Shown: piece by piece, positions 34,211 to 43,862 of the stretch | How positions within the stretch are numbered: position 1 is the stretch's first letter | Layout: each line of letters opens with the position of its first letter | Assembly: GCA_029260655.1 (NCBI GenBank) | Contig: JAJDCU010000072.1 | Coordinates: 18,846-82,845, forward strand | DNA length: 64,000 nucleotides | Source: Phycisphaeraceae bacterium | GTDB taxonomy: Bacteria; Planctomycetota; Phycisphaerae; Phycisphaerales; Phycisphaeraceae | Direction: 5' to 3' | The notes under the pieces: model-generated | Database searches by the model: none | Told to the model about the DNA's origin: nothing | Seen by the model: only the letters and a program-made list of their open reading frames with translations | Translations under genes and position numbers: made by a program

Positions 34211-35209
34211 ATGGCAACCCAAAGCCCCACCGTCGAACAATTCGCCAACTACCTGCGGTACGAGCGGCATTTCAGCCCGTACACCGCCCGATGCTACGGC
34301 GCGGACCTGCGTCAGTACGCCCAGTTCCTCCACGGCGATGAGCCTGGTCAGCCCGACCAGGCGGACGGGCAGGGCGACACGATCGGCGGCGAGCCCGGCT
34401 CGGGCAACGGCCGGGTCGAGCAGCGGCTGCGCAGCGCCGACGCTATGACCATCCGAGGCTTCCTCACCCACCTGGACAGCTTCGGGTATTCCCCCGCCAC
34501 CACCGCGCGGAAGATCGCCACCCTGCGAAGCTTTTACAAGTGGATGCTCAAACGCGGCACGGTCCAGACCAACCCCATGCTCCTGATCCGCACGCCCAAG
34601 CAGACCAAGCGGCTGCCCAAGGCCATCAGCGTCGACCAGGTCGAGAAACTGCTGTCCGCCCCCGACAACCGCGATACCCTCGGTTCGCGCGACCGCGCGA
34701 TCCTCGAGACCCTCTACTCCACCGGCGTCCGCGTCAGTGAACTGGTCGACCTCAACCGCAACGACCTGGACCAGACCGGCCAGACCATGAACATCCGCGG
34801 CAAGGGCAAGAAAGAGCGGGTCGTCCCCCTGGGCTCGCACGCCATCGCCGCGATCCGCCATTACCTGACACTGCTCGAGCCGGACCAGCGGTTCACCGCG
34901 CTGCGCCAGCAGTCGATGACCGACCCGGCGATCCCCCTGTTTGTGAACAAGAACGGCGGGCGGCTGTCCACCCGGTCGGTCAGGCGCAAGCTCGACAAGT
35001 ACCTCAAGGGCTGTGGCCTGGACCCGACGATCAGCCCGCACACCCTCCGCCACAGCTTCGCCACCCACCTGCTGGACAACGGCGCGGACCTGCGCAGCGT
35101 CCAGGAGTTGCTGGGCCATCAGTCGCTGTCGACCACGCAGATCTATACCCACCTGTCCTCGATGCGGCTACGCACCGCCTACGACGAGGCTCATCCGCGA
35201 GCGGTTTGA
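34211..35209 (+). CDS. xerC: Tyrosine recombinase XerC/XerD-like
   Basis: The 332-residue enzyme has an N-terminal SAM-like domain and a C-terminal catalytic domain with the full set: Arg in TGVRVSELVDL, Lys in GKGKKERVVPLG, HTLRHSFATHLL (His, Arg), His in LGHQSLS and the Tyr nucleophile in TQIYTHL. These enzymes resolve chromosome dimers at dif. It has about 30 extra, Gly/Asp/Gln-rich residues (about 43-75) in the first domain compared with typical 300-residue XerC. No mobile-element context is seen, so a housekeeping role is likely. XerC versus XerD cannot be settled by eye. Confidence 0.9.
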   Translation: MATQSPTVEQFANYLRYERHFSPYTARCYGADLRQYAQFLHGDEPGQPDQADGQGDTIGGEPGSGNGRVEQRLRSADAMTIRGFLTHLDSFGYSPATTARKIATLRSFYKWMLKRGTVQTNPMLLIRTPKQTKRLPKAISVDQVEKLLSAPDNRDTLGSRDRAILETLYSTGVRVSELVDLNRNDLDQTGQTMNIRGKGKKERVVPLGSHAIAAIRHYLTLLEPDQRFTALRQQSMTDPAIPLFVNKNGGRLSTRSVRRKLDKYLKGCGLDPTISPHTLRHSFATHLLDNGADLRSVQELLGHQSLSTTQIYTHLSSMRLRTAYDEAHPRAV

Positions 35210-35248
35210 TACAAGGGTTTATGGATCGGCGATCAGGTAGAAAACATC

Positions 35249-35284
35249 AAACGCCCACGCATGGCTATGCGTGGGTGTTTTTTT
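35249..35284 (+). terminator. Strong intrinsic terminator after xerC
   Basis: ACGCCCACGCAT and ATGCGTGGGTGT form a 12-bp stem (one G-U pair) with loop GGCT, followed by seven T residues. It lies 40 bases past the xerC stop. Confidence 0.92.
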
Positions 35285-35349
35285 GTACGTGCGTGTGGCG
35301 TTGCCTCCGCGACAAGTCGCGGCGCTTCATAGGGGAACTCTGCGTGACC

Positions 35350-35410
35350 GATGAATCCCCAATCCCCGCCCCCCAACTCACGACACCTGATCCCCGACAC
35401 CCGATCCTGA
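35350..35410. repeat. AATCCCC/GATCCCC word array before lnt
   Basis: Repeated words (AATCCCCAATCCCCGCCCCC, then CTGATCCCCGACACCCGATC) fill the spacer up to the lnt start. Related words are at 27753-27786 and 50050-50092. Confidence 0.5.
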
Positions 35411-35424
35411 TATCCTAATCCCCC

Positions 35425-37209
35425 ATGTCAGCGACCCCGGAACGACCCACGCATGTGGCCCTGCCGCGGACCGGCATCCGATCGGTGACGGCGCACCTGA
35501 TTCTTGCGGGGGCGTCGGCGGTCATGCTCGCTTTCAGTTTTGCGCCGTGGGGATGTTGGTGGTTGGCTTATGTCGCACTGGTGCCGGCGGGCGTGCTGGC
35601 GGCGCGCGGTTGTTCTTTGCGCCGGCTGGCGTGGACCTCGTTTGCGGTGTTCTGGGCCTGGTGGCTGATCATGCTGGCTTGGGTCGTGCCGGTGACCCAG
35701 GGCGGGTACGTCGCGTTGTCGGCGTTGATGGCAGCGTACTGGGCGCTGGCGCTGGTCCTGGCCAACCGGCTGGCCAGCCGATACCGCACAGCGATGGTCC
35801 TGCTGCTGCCGATGGTTTGGGTCAGCTGCGAATGGCTGCGCGGCTACTTCCTGGCGGGGGGGTTTGGGTGGTTCGCGCTTGGGCACAGCCAGGGTTCGTT
35901 TCAGGTCGGCCAGCCCGTCGGCCGGGTCGTGCAGATCGCCGATCTGTTTGGGCAGTGGGGCGTCAGCTTCGTTTTGGTGATGACCAGCGGCCTGCTGGTT
36001 GACCTGATGACCCGCCCGATCATGAGACCGATCGGCCACGGCAAACACCGCATGCACACGTCCACGCGCGGCGGCCTGATCCTTTGGCTGGTCGTCATCG
36101 TGTCGGCCTGGTTTTACGGCAACTACCGGGTTGGCCAGTGGGGCCAGGCGACCCATCCCGGCCCGAGCGTCACGGTGGTGCAGACCAACGTCCCGCAGGA
36201 CAACAAGGTCCGTCGCACCGCGGAGAACAACGCCAAGGACTGGCAGCGGATGGTCGAGCTGACACGCCAGGCCACGGCGGGCGCAGACGTGCCCGACCTG
36301 ATCGTCTGGCCCGAGACGATGACGCCCGCGCCGGTCAACCCCGAGGCGGTCGCGTTTTTCCGATCGACCGACAGCTACTTCAGCGGCGCGGAGGTCTACC
36401 ACGAGCGGATCGGATCCCTTTCGCGGACGCTTGGGGTCAACCTGTTGGTCGGCTCGCACGCTTACGAGGCCTTCACCGTCGTGACCTTCCCCGACGGCGA
36501 GGTCGGGCCCGTCCCCGAGCGCAAGTACAACGCGGCTTACCTCTACTACGCCGACGGCGAACAGGCCCCGATGCGTTACGACAAGATGCACCGCGTGCCG
36601 TTCGGCGAGTACACCCCCTGGGTCGGCGCTTTCCCGAAGGTCAAGGCGCTGTTCATCAAATGGTTCACCCCGTACGACTTCGATTATTCCTTGGCCGAGG
36701 GTTTGATCCGGACCGTGTTCGACGTCCCGATCCAGCATGCGGAGGGCTCAGCCGAGCCAATAGCCTCTGTGGTGCGCGTGGTGACCCCGATCTGCTACGA
36801 AGACGCGGTCGGGCGTGTGGTCCGGTCTCTGGTGTATGACCGCGGCGGAGCCAAGCGGGCGGACCTGATCGTGAACCTGACCAACAGCGCCTGGTACCCC
36901 GGGCACAGCCAGCAGCCCCAGCACTTTCAGATCGCCACGCTGCGTTGCATCGAGAACCGGGTGCCGATGGCCCGCAGCGTCAACGGGGGGATCAGCGGGT
37001 TCGTCGATTCGATCGGCCGGGTAGGTCCGGTGGTGACGGCGGGGGGCCAAAGCCAGTGGGTCGACGGCGTTCAGGGGGCCCGGCTGCGCGTCGATGACCG
37101 ACAGACCCTTTATGGCCGATGCGGCGACCTGCCGGTCATCTGCCTGGCGGGTTTGATCGCGCTGATGCTGGGTTGGGGTATGCTTAGGCCCCCCAGCCCC
37201 GGGGACTGA
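35425..37209 (+). CDS. lnt: Apolipoprotein N-acyltransferase Lnt
   Basis: The 594-residue membrane enzyme has a block of N-terminal helices (about 20-235) and a periplasmic nitrilase domain. The catalytic triad positions are visible: Glu in LIVWPETMTPA, Lys in YDKMHRVPFGEYTPW and Cys in VTPICYEDAVG. A last membrane helix ends the protein. Lnt adds the third acyl chain to lipoproteins, in line with the several lipoprotein genes in this window. It is about 80 residues longer than the enteric enzyme. Confidence 0.95.
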   Translation: MSATPERPTHVALPRTGIRSVTAHLILAGASAVMLAFSFAPWGCWWLAYVALVPAGVLAARGCSLRRLAWTSFAVFWAWWLIMLAWVVPVTQGGYVALSALMAAYWALALVLANRLASRYRTAMVLLLPMVWVSCEWLRGYFLAGGFGWFALGHSQGSFQVGQPVGRVVQIADLFGQWGVSFVLVMTSGLLVDLMTRPIMRPIGHGKHRMHTSTRGGLILWLVVIVSAWFYGNYRVGQWGQATHPGPSVTVVQTNVPQDNKVRRTAENNAKDWQRMVELTRQATAGADVPDLIVWPETMTPAPVNPEAVAFFRSTDSYFSGAEVYHERIGSLSRTLGVNLLVGSHAYEAFTVVTFPDGEVGPVPERKYNAAYLYYADGEQAPMRYDKMHRVPFGEYTPWVGAFPKVKALFIKWFTPYDFDYSLAEGLIRTVFDVPIQHAEGSAEPIASVVRVVTPICYEDAVGRVVRSLVYDRGGAKRADLIVNLTNSAWYPGHSQQPQHFQIATLRCIENRVPMARSVNGGISGFVDSIGRVGPVVTAGGQSQWVDGVQGARLRVDDRQTLYGRCGDLPVICLAGLIALMLGWGMLRPPSPGD

Positions 37210-37254
37210 CCGATCCAATGAGCCGGCCATGATCCATCAATGAGGAGCGACGAC

Positions 37255-38409
37255 GTGAAAGAAGTGGGATACACAACACGATGGACAGCCGGTGCTTCGG
37301 CCTGGCGTCTGGCGGTATTGTTGGTGCTGACCTGTGCGGCCTTACCCTGCCTGGGGGCCGACAAGGATTCGCCGCTGTCGCTTGACGACCTGCGTGAAAA
37401 AGCGGTCGCCCAGGTGCAGACCGCCGCGCGGGGCGACGATCCGTTCCTCCGCGCTAACGCGATCGAGGCGATGCAGAGCATGCCCGAGCGGGCCCTGCCG
37501 TTTGCGCAGTTGGGCCTGGAAGACGAACACCCAGCGGTGCGGTTCACGGCCCTGGTGACGATCGGGAAGATGCGTCTAAGGGAGCTTGGCCCGGCGGCCG
37601 GGCGGATGCTCGACGACCCGGACGACTCGGTCCGCGCCGCGGCGATGTTCGCCGCCAGGCGTTGCGGTGAGGATGTAGACATCAGCGAGATGTCGACCAT
37701 GTTGGCTTCATTTGACCCGTCACTGCGCAGCAACGTGGTGATGCTGCTTGGGATGATGGGCGACCAAAGCGCGCTGCCGATGATCCAGGCGCATGCGAAG
37801 ATCCCGATGCCCAGCCACCGCGTGGACGAATTACGTCAGACGATCGTGCGGGTGCAGTTTGCCGAGGCCCAGGTCCTGCTGGGGGACTGGGACGCGGTCA
37901 GCCCGCTGCGTGCGGCCGTGTTCAGCCAGTACGGCGAGGTGCGTGTCCTGGCGGTGACGATGCTCGGCCGGCTGCGGGACACGTCGATCGGGGCGGCGCT
38001 GGTGGGGATCGTCCGGCGTGAGGACCAGCCGATCGAGTTGCAGCTTGCGGCGGCCGAGGCCCTGTCTCATATCGGCAAGCGGGCGACGATCAAGGAACTG
38101 CTGGAGGGCTCGGGGTTTGTCATCCAGGCCTGTGGTTCAGACAGCCCGGTGCTTCGCGCCCAGGCGGTGATCACGGCCGGGGCCTTGGAGCGGGCCCGGG
38201 GGCGGGTTTATCGCCAGTTGATGCCGTCGGACCCGCCCGCAATCTGGCGTCTATTTGAGGATACCCGGTATATCCAGGCCCTTTCCAGGCTGCTGGAGGA
38301 CCCCCATCCGCAGGTGCGGCTCTCCGCGGCCGCAGCGGTCCTGCGGGCCTTGGACCGGCGGGATTCCGCCCGGCTCCTCCCAGGACAGGCTGCCCGGTCC
38401 CCGGGTTGA
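37255..38409 (+). CDS. Exported HEAT-repeat protein
   Basis: GTG 37255 is chosen because GAGGAG at 37242-37247 lies seven bases upstream; the in-frame ATG at 37240 precedes that site. The 384-residue product has a signal peptide (about 1-34, ending ALPCLGA). The rest is a chain of HEAT-like helical repeats, for example DDPDDSVRAAAMFAARRCGE, FSQYGEVRVLAVTMLGRLRD and EDPHPQVRLSAAAAVLRALD. HEAT solenoids bind partner proteins; the partner is unknown. It lies between lnt and a shape-gene locus. Confidence 0.8.
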   Translation: MKEVGYTTRWTAGASAWRLAVLLVLTCAALPCLGADKDSPLSLDDLREKAVAQVQTAARGDDPFLRANAIEAMQSMPERALPFAQLGLEDEHPAVRFTALVTIGKMRLRELGPAAGRMLDDPDDSVRAAAMFAARRCGEDVDISEMSTMLASFDPSLRSNVVMLLGMMGDQSALPMIQAHAKIPMPSHRVDELRQTIVRVQFAEAQVLLGDWDAVSPLRAAVFSQYGEVRVLAVTMLGRLRDTSIGAALVGIVRREDQPIELQLAAAEALSHIGKRATIKELLEGSGFVIQACGSDSPVLRAQAVITAGALERARGRVYRQLMPSDPPAIWRLFEDTRYIQALSRLLEDPHPQVRLSAAAAVLRALDRRDSARLLPGQAARSPG

Positions 38410-38435
38410 CAAGCCCTTGGGTGTGAAGTGATAAT
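38406..38435 (+). promoter_or_regulatory. Strong sigma-70-type promoter of the coiled-coil/mre locus
   Basis: A perfect -35 TTGACA (38406-38411) and -10 GATAAT (38430-38435) are 18 bases apart. The -35 overlaps the stop codon of the HEAT-repeat gene. The start codon of the coiled-coil gene lies about 90 bases downstream. Confidence 0.75.
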
Positions 38436-38445
38436 GATCCTTGGC

Positions 38446-38468
38446 CTGGGTTGTCCACGACAGCCCAG
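38446..38468 (+). other. Leader hairpin downstream of the mre-locus promoter
   Basis: CTGGGTTGT and ACAGCCCAG form a 9-bp stem (one G-U pair) with loop CCACG, just after the expected transcription start. No U-tract follows. It may protect the 5' end or regulate; function is unknown. Confidence 0.45.
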
Positions 38469-38523
38469 CCACTGTGGCTAGCATCAGTTTAGTTCCCTTA
38501 CCTCGCTTTGAGAGGATGTTCCA

Positions 38524-39402
38524 TTGAGTTCGCTGACCAAAGCTTTTGTTGTCTTGGTGACGGTGTTGTCGGTCCTGCTCGTGGCCCTGGTCGTGCCCTA
38601 CGTGGCCAAGACCGAGGACCTCTCGGGTCAGATCGATCAGCTTTCTGGCCAGAAGATTGCTGCCGAGGAACTGGCCCGCAGCGCCCAGCAGGAGGTATCG
38701 GCCGCACAGGAGCGTGCCTCCGAGCAGTCGGCTCTGCTTAATCAGCAGGTGTCGAACCTGACCCAGGAAGTGATCCGGCTGCAGACCGAGGCCGACGACG
38801 CCCGGGCGCTTGCTCTGCAGGAACAGCGCAAGCTCTCCCGGCTCGAAGCTGAGCTGTCCCGGCTCTCCGCCGCCGCGGTGCAGGACTCGCAACTTCTCTC
38901 GGCGACGACCGCCGACCTGAAAGAAACCCGCCAGTCGCTGGTCGATGCTCAGACCAAGCTCGTGCAGCTAGGCGACCGCAACAACGAGCTTGAGAGCCAG
39001 CGCGACAGCCTCAACCGCCAGGTCAACCGGATCGGCGAAAAGATGGTCAGCCTGGAGCAGGACAACGTCACGCTCCGCGGCGTGTTGGCCCGGGTGCCCG
39101 AGCAATACCGCGCCGAGTTGAGCACCGGTCAGCAGACCCAGGATGTTCCTTTCACGCCCGCCTCCCCGATCGCCGGGAGGGTCACCGATGTTAAGCTCGC
39201 CGCCGGGTCGCAACTCGTGCAGGTCGATATCGGGTCCAAGGACGGGGTGCAAGAGCAGATGAAGTTCCTGGTCCACCGAGACGACCAGTACATCGGGACC
39301 TTCGTGGTCGATCGTGTCGAATCGGCGGCTTCGGCCGGTCGCATGGTCCTCTCTCGAGGGCAGGTCCAGTCCGGCGACTCGATCTACACCGGCCCGTATT
39401 GA
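38524..39402 (+). CDS. Membrane-anchored coiled-coil protein with MreC-like layout
   Basis: TTG start at 38524 with GAGGA at 38512-38516, seven bases upstream. The 292-residue product has one N-terminal membrane helix (about 7-27, FVVLVTVLSVLLVALVVPYV), a long coiled coil (about 32-195) and a C-terminal beta domain (about 212-292: GRVTDVKLAAG, LVQVDIGSKDGVQEQMKFLV, MVLSRGQVQSGDSIY). The order helix, coiled coil, beta domain is that of MreC, and the phrase on a signal GSKDGV is MreC-like, but a true mreC lies at 41030. It probably acts in the periplasm with the cell-shape machinery; this is inferred from layout and neighbours. Confidence 0.75.
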   Translation: MSSLTKAFVVLVTVLSVLLVALVVPYVAKTEDLSGQIDQLSGQKIAAEELARSAQQEVSAAQERASEQSALLNQQVSNLTQEVIRLQTEADDARALALQEQRKLSRLEAELSRLSAAAVQDSQLLSATTADLKETRQSLVDAQTKLVQLGDRNNELESQRDSLNRQVNRIGEKMVSLEQDNVTLRGVLARVPEQYRAELSTGQQTQDVPFTPASPIAGRVTDVKLAAGSQLVQVDIGSKDGVQEQMKFLVHRDDQYIGTFVVDRVESAASAGRMVLSRGQVQSGDSIYTGPY

Positions 39403-39513
39403 CCCCGGCTTACCCCGTCTAAGCGGCGGGGCGGCGACCGAGAAGACATCGGCCTGAACCTATATTGAGCAAATGTCGCCGGCCCGGCGGCCCACCCGAC
39501 GGAGTTTTCAGCC

Positions 39514-39660
39514 ATGGCAGAGATCAGCACAGGCGGCTCAGACGAAGGTATCTACACCGTCCTGGTGTTCGTGTCGCTGCTGGCGCTGGTCATCGGCGTG
39601 GGGTATGTCTGGTTCCGAGGCAGCCAGGTCTTCGGCGAGGCCATGTGGTTCCTTTCCTAG
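39514..39660 (+). CDS. 48-residue single-pass membrane microprotein
   Basis: ATG 39514, with GGAG at 39501-39504, opens a frame of 48 codons ending in TAG at 39658-39660. The product has a short polar start (MAEISTGGSDEG), one membrane helix (about 13-33, IYTVLVFVSLLALVIGVGYV) and a tail FRGSQVFGEAMWFLS. It lies between the coiled-coil gene and mreB on the same strand, downstream of the promoter at 38406. The family is not recognised. Confidence 0.65.
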   Translation: MAEISTGGSDEGIYTVLVFVSLLALVIGVGYVWFRGSQVFGEAMWFLS

Positions 39661-39888
39661 CCCCGCTGGCGGCTGCTTCCCCGGCCGATCGATCCGATCC
39701 ACCTCGTCCACAGCCTTGGGCTTCCGATAAAACTCAAACTCAACGCCTGTTATCTCCGATGAACAGCGTATGCATCGGGGCAACGTCGCCCCGCTTGTCG
39801 ATCCGCCGCACGCCTTGGCGGTGTGGGTTACAATTGTGCTCGGCCCGGATACCGATCCGACACACCGGGCAAACAGGGGCCGCGGCGT

Positions 39889-40941
<1,053 letters not shown>

Positions 40942-41029
40942 CCGATGCAGGGCCCGGCAAAGCGACGACCCTCGTAACGATTTTCTCAGCCCCGCGGCGC
41001 ACGGGAGCACCAGACAAGGCGATGCGGGT

Positions 41030-41875
41030 ATGAACAGGCCGTCCATCACGCCCAAACGGTTGCTGATCGCCATCGCCTTCCTGCTGCTGATCATCAGTCA
41101 ACTCCCGGCGGGGGCCGCGACCACCGTCTCGGTCATCCCCCGGTCGATCGTGGCTTTCCTGGTTTCGCCCCCCTCGGTGATGCTCCGCAGGTTGTCCAAC
41201 ACCCTCCGCCCGCCGCGCAAAGACCAACCCGATTTCGCCGACAGCGATCTCGCCGAGCAACTCGCCCAGCAAAAAGTCTACGCCGACAACCTCGAGCAGG
41301 AGGTCCTGCTGCTGCGCCGAGAGATCCAGAGCCTGGTGCAGACCAAGCGGTTTGTTGACTTAGGCGACATCAGCCTGGTCCCCGCCAGTGTGACGATGTT
41401 TAACGGCAGCCTGACGAATCCGATCATCACGCTCGACCGAGGAGAGAAGGACGGATTGCGTGAAGGCCTGGCCGTGGTCTGGGGCTCGGCCCTGGTCGGT
41501 GAGGTGACCGAGGTCTGGGCGCACAACGCCGATGTCCGGTTGATCACCGCCGCGGGCACGAAGCTTCAGGTCCGTATTGCCAAACCCACCGCCGACGGCG
41601 CGACGGCCCCGCTGCCGGCCGTCATCGAACTTTCGGACGATGGGCGATCGTTTTTCACCGATGCGTTTGCGCTCGATGCGCCCGTCGAGAAGGGCGACCT
41701 GGTCCACCTGGCGGACGACCGCTGGCAGTTCCGCGCCCGGGGTTTCATCGTCGGCCAGGTGGTTTCAGCGGACAAGCACGAGGACAGGCCGTTGTTGCTC
41801 AAGCATGTGGTGGTCCGGCCGATGCTGCCGCTGACCTCGCTGACCCGGGCGACGGTGCTGGTCCCCGTGGATTAA
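41030..41875 (+). CDS. mreC: Cell shape-determining protein MreC
   Basis: From ATG 41030 the product has 281 residues; the open frame upstream in mreB is not needed. One membrane helix (about 11-31) is followed by a coiled coil (about 70-105) and the MreC beta domain (GSLTNPIITLDRGEKDGLRE, GLAVVWGSALVGEVTEV and the ending LTSLTRATVLVPVD). MreC scaffolds the elongasome in the periplasm. It follows mreB by 88 bases and precedes mreD. Confidence 0.93.
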   Translation: MNRPSITPKRLLIAIAFLLLIISQLPAGAATTVSVIPRSIVAFLVSPPSVMLRRLSNTLRPPRKDQPDFADSDLAEQLAQQKVYADNLEQEVLLLRREIQSLVQTKRFVDLGDISLVPASVTMFNGSLTNPIITLDRGEKDGLREGLAVVWGSALVGEVTEVWAHNADVRLITAAGTKLQVRIAKPTADGATAPLPAVIELSDDGRSFFTDAFALDAPVEKGDLVHLADDRWQFRARGFIVGQVVSADKHEDRPLLLKHVVVRPMLPLTSLTRATVLVPVD

Positions 41876-41935
41876 CAGGATGGCGCGGTGTGTCGTCTGA
41901 TCTGTTTTGTTGACCGAAGGCTAGAGAAACTTTCC

Positions 41936-42499
41936 ATGAACTGGCTGGCATTTACGCTCGTGGCATACATCTTCCTGGCGATGCAGGCGGGGCTGGCTTC
42001 GCTGCTGGGGATGCCCGATGCGCAGGGGGTGATGCCGAACTTCCTCCTGATCTTCGCGGTATACATCGGGCTGATGGCGCCGACGAGGACCGTGGCGTGG
42101 GGGATGTTGACGCTTGGGCTCTTGGCGAACCTGCTGACGGTCCCGGTCCCCGATGGCATCATCCTCGGCCCCGAGGCGCTGGGTTTCCTGGCAGGCGCAT
42201 TCGCCGTGCTTCAGTTGCGGACGCTGCTGTTCCGCGAGTCCGTCATCACCCTGGCGATCATGGTTTTCTTCGTCGGGATATTCATCCACCTGGTCACGGT
42301 CGCGCTGTACACCGGCCGGGGCCTGCCGTTTCTTCTAGGCGACCCGGTCCCCGGCTGGAGCGCCTCGTACCAGTTGGTCCGCCGGTTCTTCGAGCTATTG
42401 TATTCCGCCGCCGCCGCCGTCCCGATCGGGTTCGTGCTGATGCGTGGTAAATCGTTTTTCAACTTCGCGTCGGCCCCGCGCAACGAGCGGATGTATTGA
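41936..42499 (+). CDS. mreD: Rod shape-determining protein MreD-like
   Basis: From ATG 41936 the product has 187 residues; an in-frame GTG at 41888 is a weaker start. Five or so membrane helices are predicted (about 3-24, 35-55, 60-80, 90-130, 150-172). MreD has weak sequence conservation, so the call rests on topology, length and location right after mreC. It ends the + strand run; the next gene is convergent with a 53-base gap. Confidence 0.85.
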   Translation: MNWLAFTLVAYIFLAMQAGLASLLGMPDAQGVMPNFLLIFAVYIGLMAPTRTVAWGMLTLGLLANLLTVPVPDGIILGPEALGFLAGAFAVLQLRTLLFRESVITLAIMVFFVGIFIHLVTVALYTGRGLPFLLGDPVPGWSASYQLVRRFFELLYSAAAAVPIGFVLMRGKSFFNFASAPRNERMY

Positions 42500-42552
42500 T
42501 CGCTTGATTCAACAATTCTGTCGTGTCGGCCCGATGTTGTGGCCGGCCCATT

Positions 42553-43686
42553 TCAGCGAGATACCTTCTCGCCGGCGAGTTCTCTGACAACGGCTTCCAG
42601 ACCATCGACCACTCTGGCCATACGCTCGTAGTCCAGACGGTCGGCGGTATCCGTGAGCCGATGATAGTGCGCATAGCGGAACGGCAGCGTGTCTGTGACC
42701 ATAAAGCTGGCGGGGTAGCCGTGCTCCCAGAAAGACCAGTGGTCTGACCAGCCGATGCCATGGATCAATCGGGGTGCTGCGATTCCCTCAGAGGGGAAAG
42801 GCGTTGTGGTTCGAAAGGTCCGTATTGCGCGGCGCACCACAGAGGGAAGAGATGTATCACCCACAAACGTTACGAAATCTCCCTTGCTCGGATAGAATTG
42901 TCTTGCCCCTTGCAGCGGGTATTGCTGGCTGCCCGGCTCGTCGCTGAAATACCCCAGGCCGTCGATCGACATCATCGCCACGATATTGTCTCCTGCATCT
43001 CTGCAGGATTTTGCGTAACGCCAACTTCCCATGAGCGGGGTCCTAAAAAACGGGGGCTCCTCATTTGCAAAGGCGAGGAACCGGACCGTGCGGGGTGGTG
43101 GGCTTGCCGCCAGGCGTCTTGCCAACTCTAGCACGGCTGCGACGCCGGAAGTGTTGTCATCCGCGCCGACCGTGCCCATCAGCGAATCGTAGTGCGCCCC
43201 GATCACGACGACCTCTTCAGGCCTCTCGGTGCCCGTCAACTCGCCGATCAGGTTGTAGCAGCGGATTTCCTGGAGTTCATCGCCCGGTCGGATGTAGGGC
43301 GAGTCATAGTCAATGTTCCCGTCTTTATCCCCAGCGAAGGTGAGATATCGTCCGCCCTGGCCGTTGACGCCGTAAACCACCGGGTATATCTGACGAGTGA
43401 CGCTGATTGACGGGATCTTCAACGATTCCTCGATGTAGTCAGCGGCTTGATCGTATTGCTCGATATGCTTGATATTCCGTTCACCGATATGGTCGGCGAG
43501 TTGATAGACGTCGCGCTTCAGGCGTTCGGCCGTCTCCGCTTGTGCGTGACTCAAAGGCGGCAAGGGGCCTATGAAAGATCGCCCGGGCATGCACCCAGCC
43601 AACAACACGCACCCCAGGGCAAGGAGGACGGCCCCGAGGGAAAAGCGGTTGGCATTGAGTCGCGGGCAAACACAATACGCCTTCAT
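42553..43686 (-). CDS. M28 family metallopeptidase lipoprotein
   Basis: The 377-residue protein has a lipoprotein signal with lipobox LLAGC (Cys32) and a GGAGGA ribosome site three bases before its ATG. The M28 zinc ligands are visible: His in VVIGAHYDSLMG, Asp in GADDNTSGVAAVLELA, Glu pair in FANEEPPFF, Asp in MSIDGLGYF and His in HYHRLTDT. It is probably an envelope aminopeptidase. Composition is less GC-rich than the neighbours, which may point to acquisition. Confidence 0.92.
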   Translation of the reverse strand: MKAYCVCPRLNANRFSLGAVLLALGCVLLAGCMPGRSFIGPLPPLSHAQAETAERLKRDVYQLADHIGERNIKHIEQYDQAADYIEESLKIPSISVTRQIYPVVYGVNGQGGRYLTFAGDKDGNIDYDSPYIRPGDELQEIRCYNLIGELTGTERPEEVVVIGAHYDSLMGTVGADDNTSGVAAVLELARRLAASPPPRTVRFLAFANEEPPFFRTPLMGSWRYAKSCRDAGDNIVAMMSIDGLGYFSDEPGSQQYPLQGARQFYPSKGDFVTFVGDTSLPSVVRRAIRTFRTTTPFPSEGIAAPRLIHGIGWSDHWSFWEHGYPASFMVTDTLPFRYAHYHRLTDTADRLDYERMARVVDGLEAVVRELAGEKVSR

Positions 43687-43712
43687 CGTTCCTCCGAAAA
43701 TTCAACCTAAAG

Positions 43713-43862
43713 CTAACCTTTCCCCGGCAGCAGGGTAATATTACCCAACAACAGCAAAAGCCCAATCACGACCGCAATGGCTGAGAGAAGCACCCAGACC
43801 ACGACCTTAAACATCGCCCCGCGCCGGGGCTGCCAGGACTTTTGGCCGTCGGCGTCTGACAC
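43713..43862 (-). CDS. 49-residue membrane microprotein downstream of galE
   Basis: A GTG directly after the galE stop codon opens a frame of 49 codons ending in TAG at 43713-43715. The product has a polar basic start (MSDADGQKSWQPRRG) and one long membrane helix (about 17-41, FKVVVWVLLSAIAVVIGLLL), ending NITLLPGKG. An internal ATG (residue 17) would leave only the helix. Stop-to-start contact suggests translational coupling to galE. The family is not recognised. Confidence 0.55.
   Translation of the reverse strand: MSDADGQKSWQPRRGAMFKVVVWVLLSAIAVVIGLLLLLGNITLLPGKG

Noticed and set aside
34211..35209. Tyrosine recombinase as a sign of a mobile element
   Set aside because: No direct repeats, tRNA gene or phage genes flank it, and the sequence is a housekeeping XerC/XerD type.
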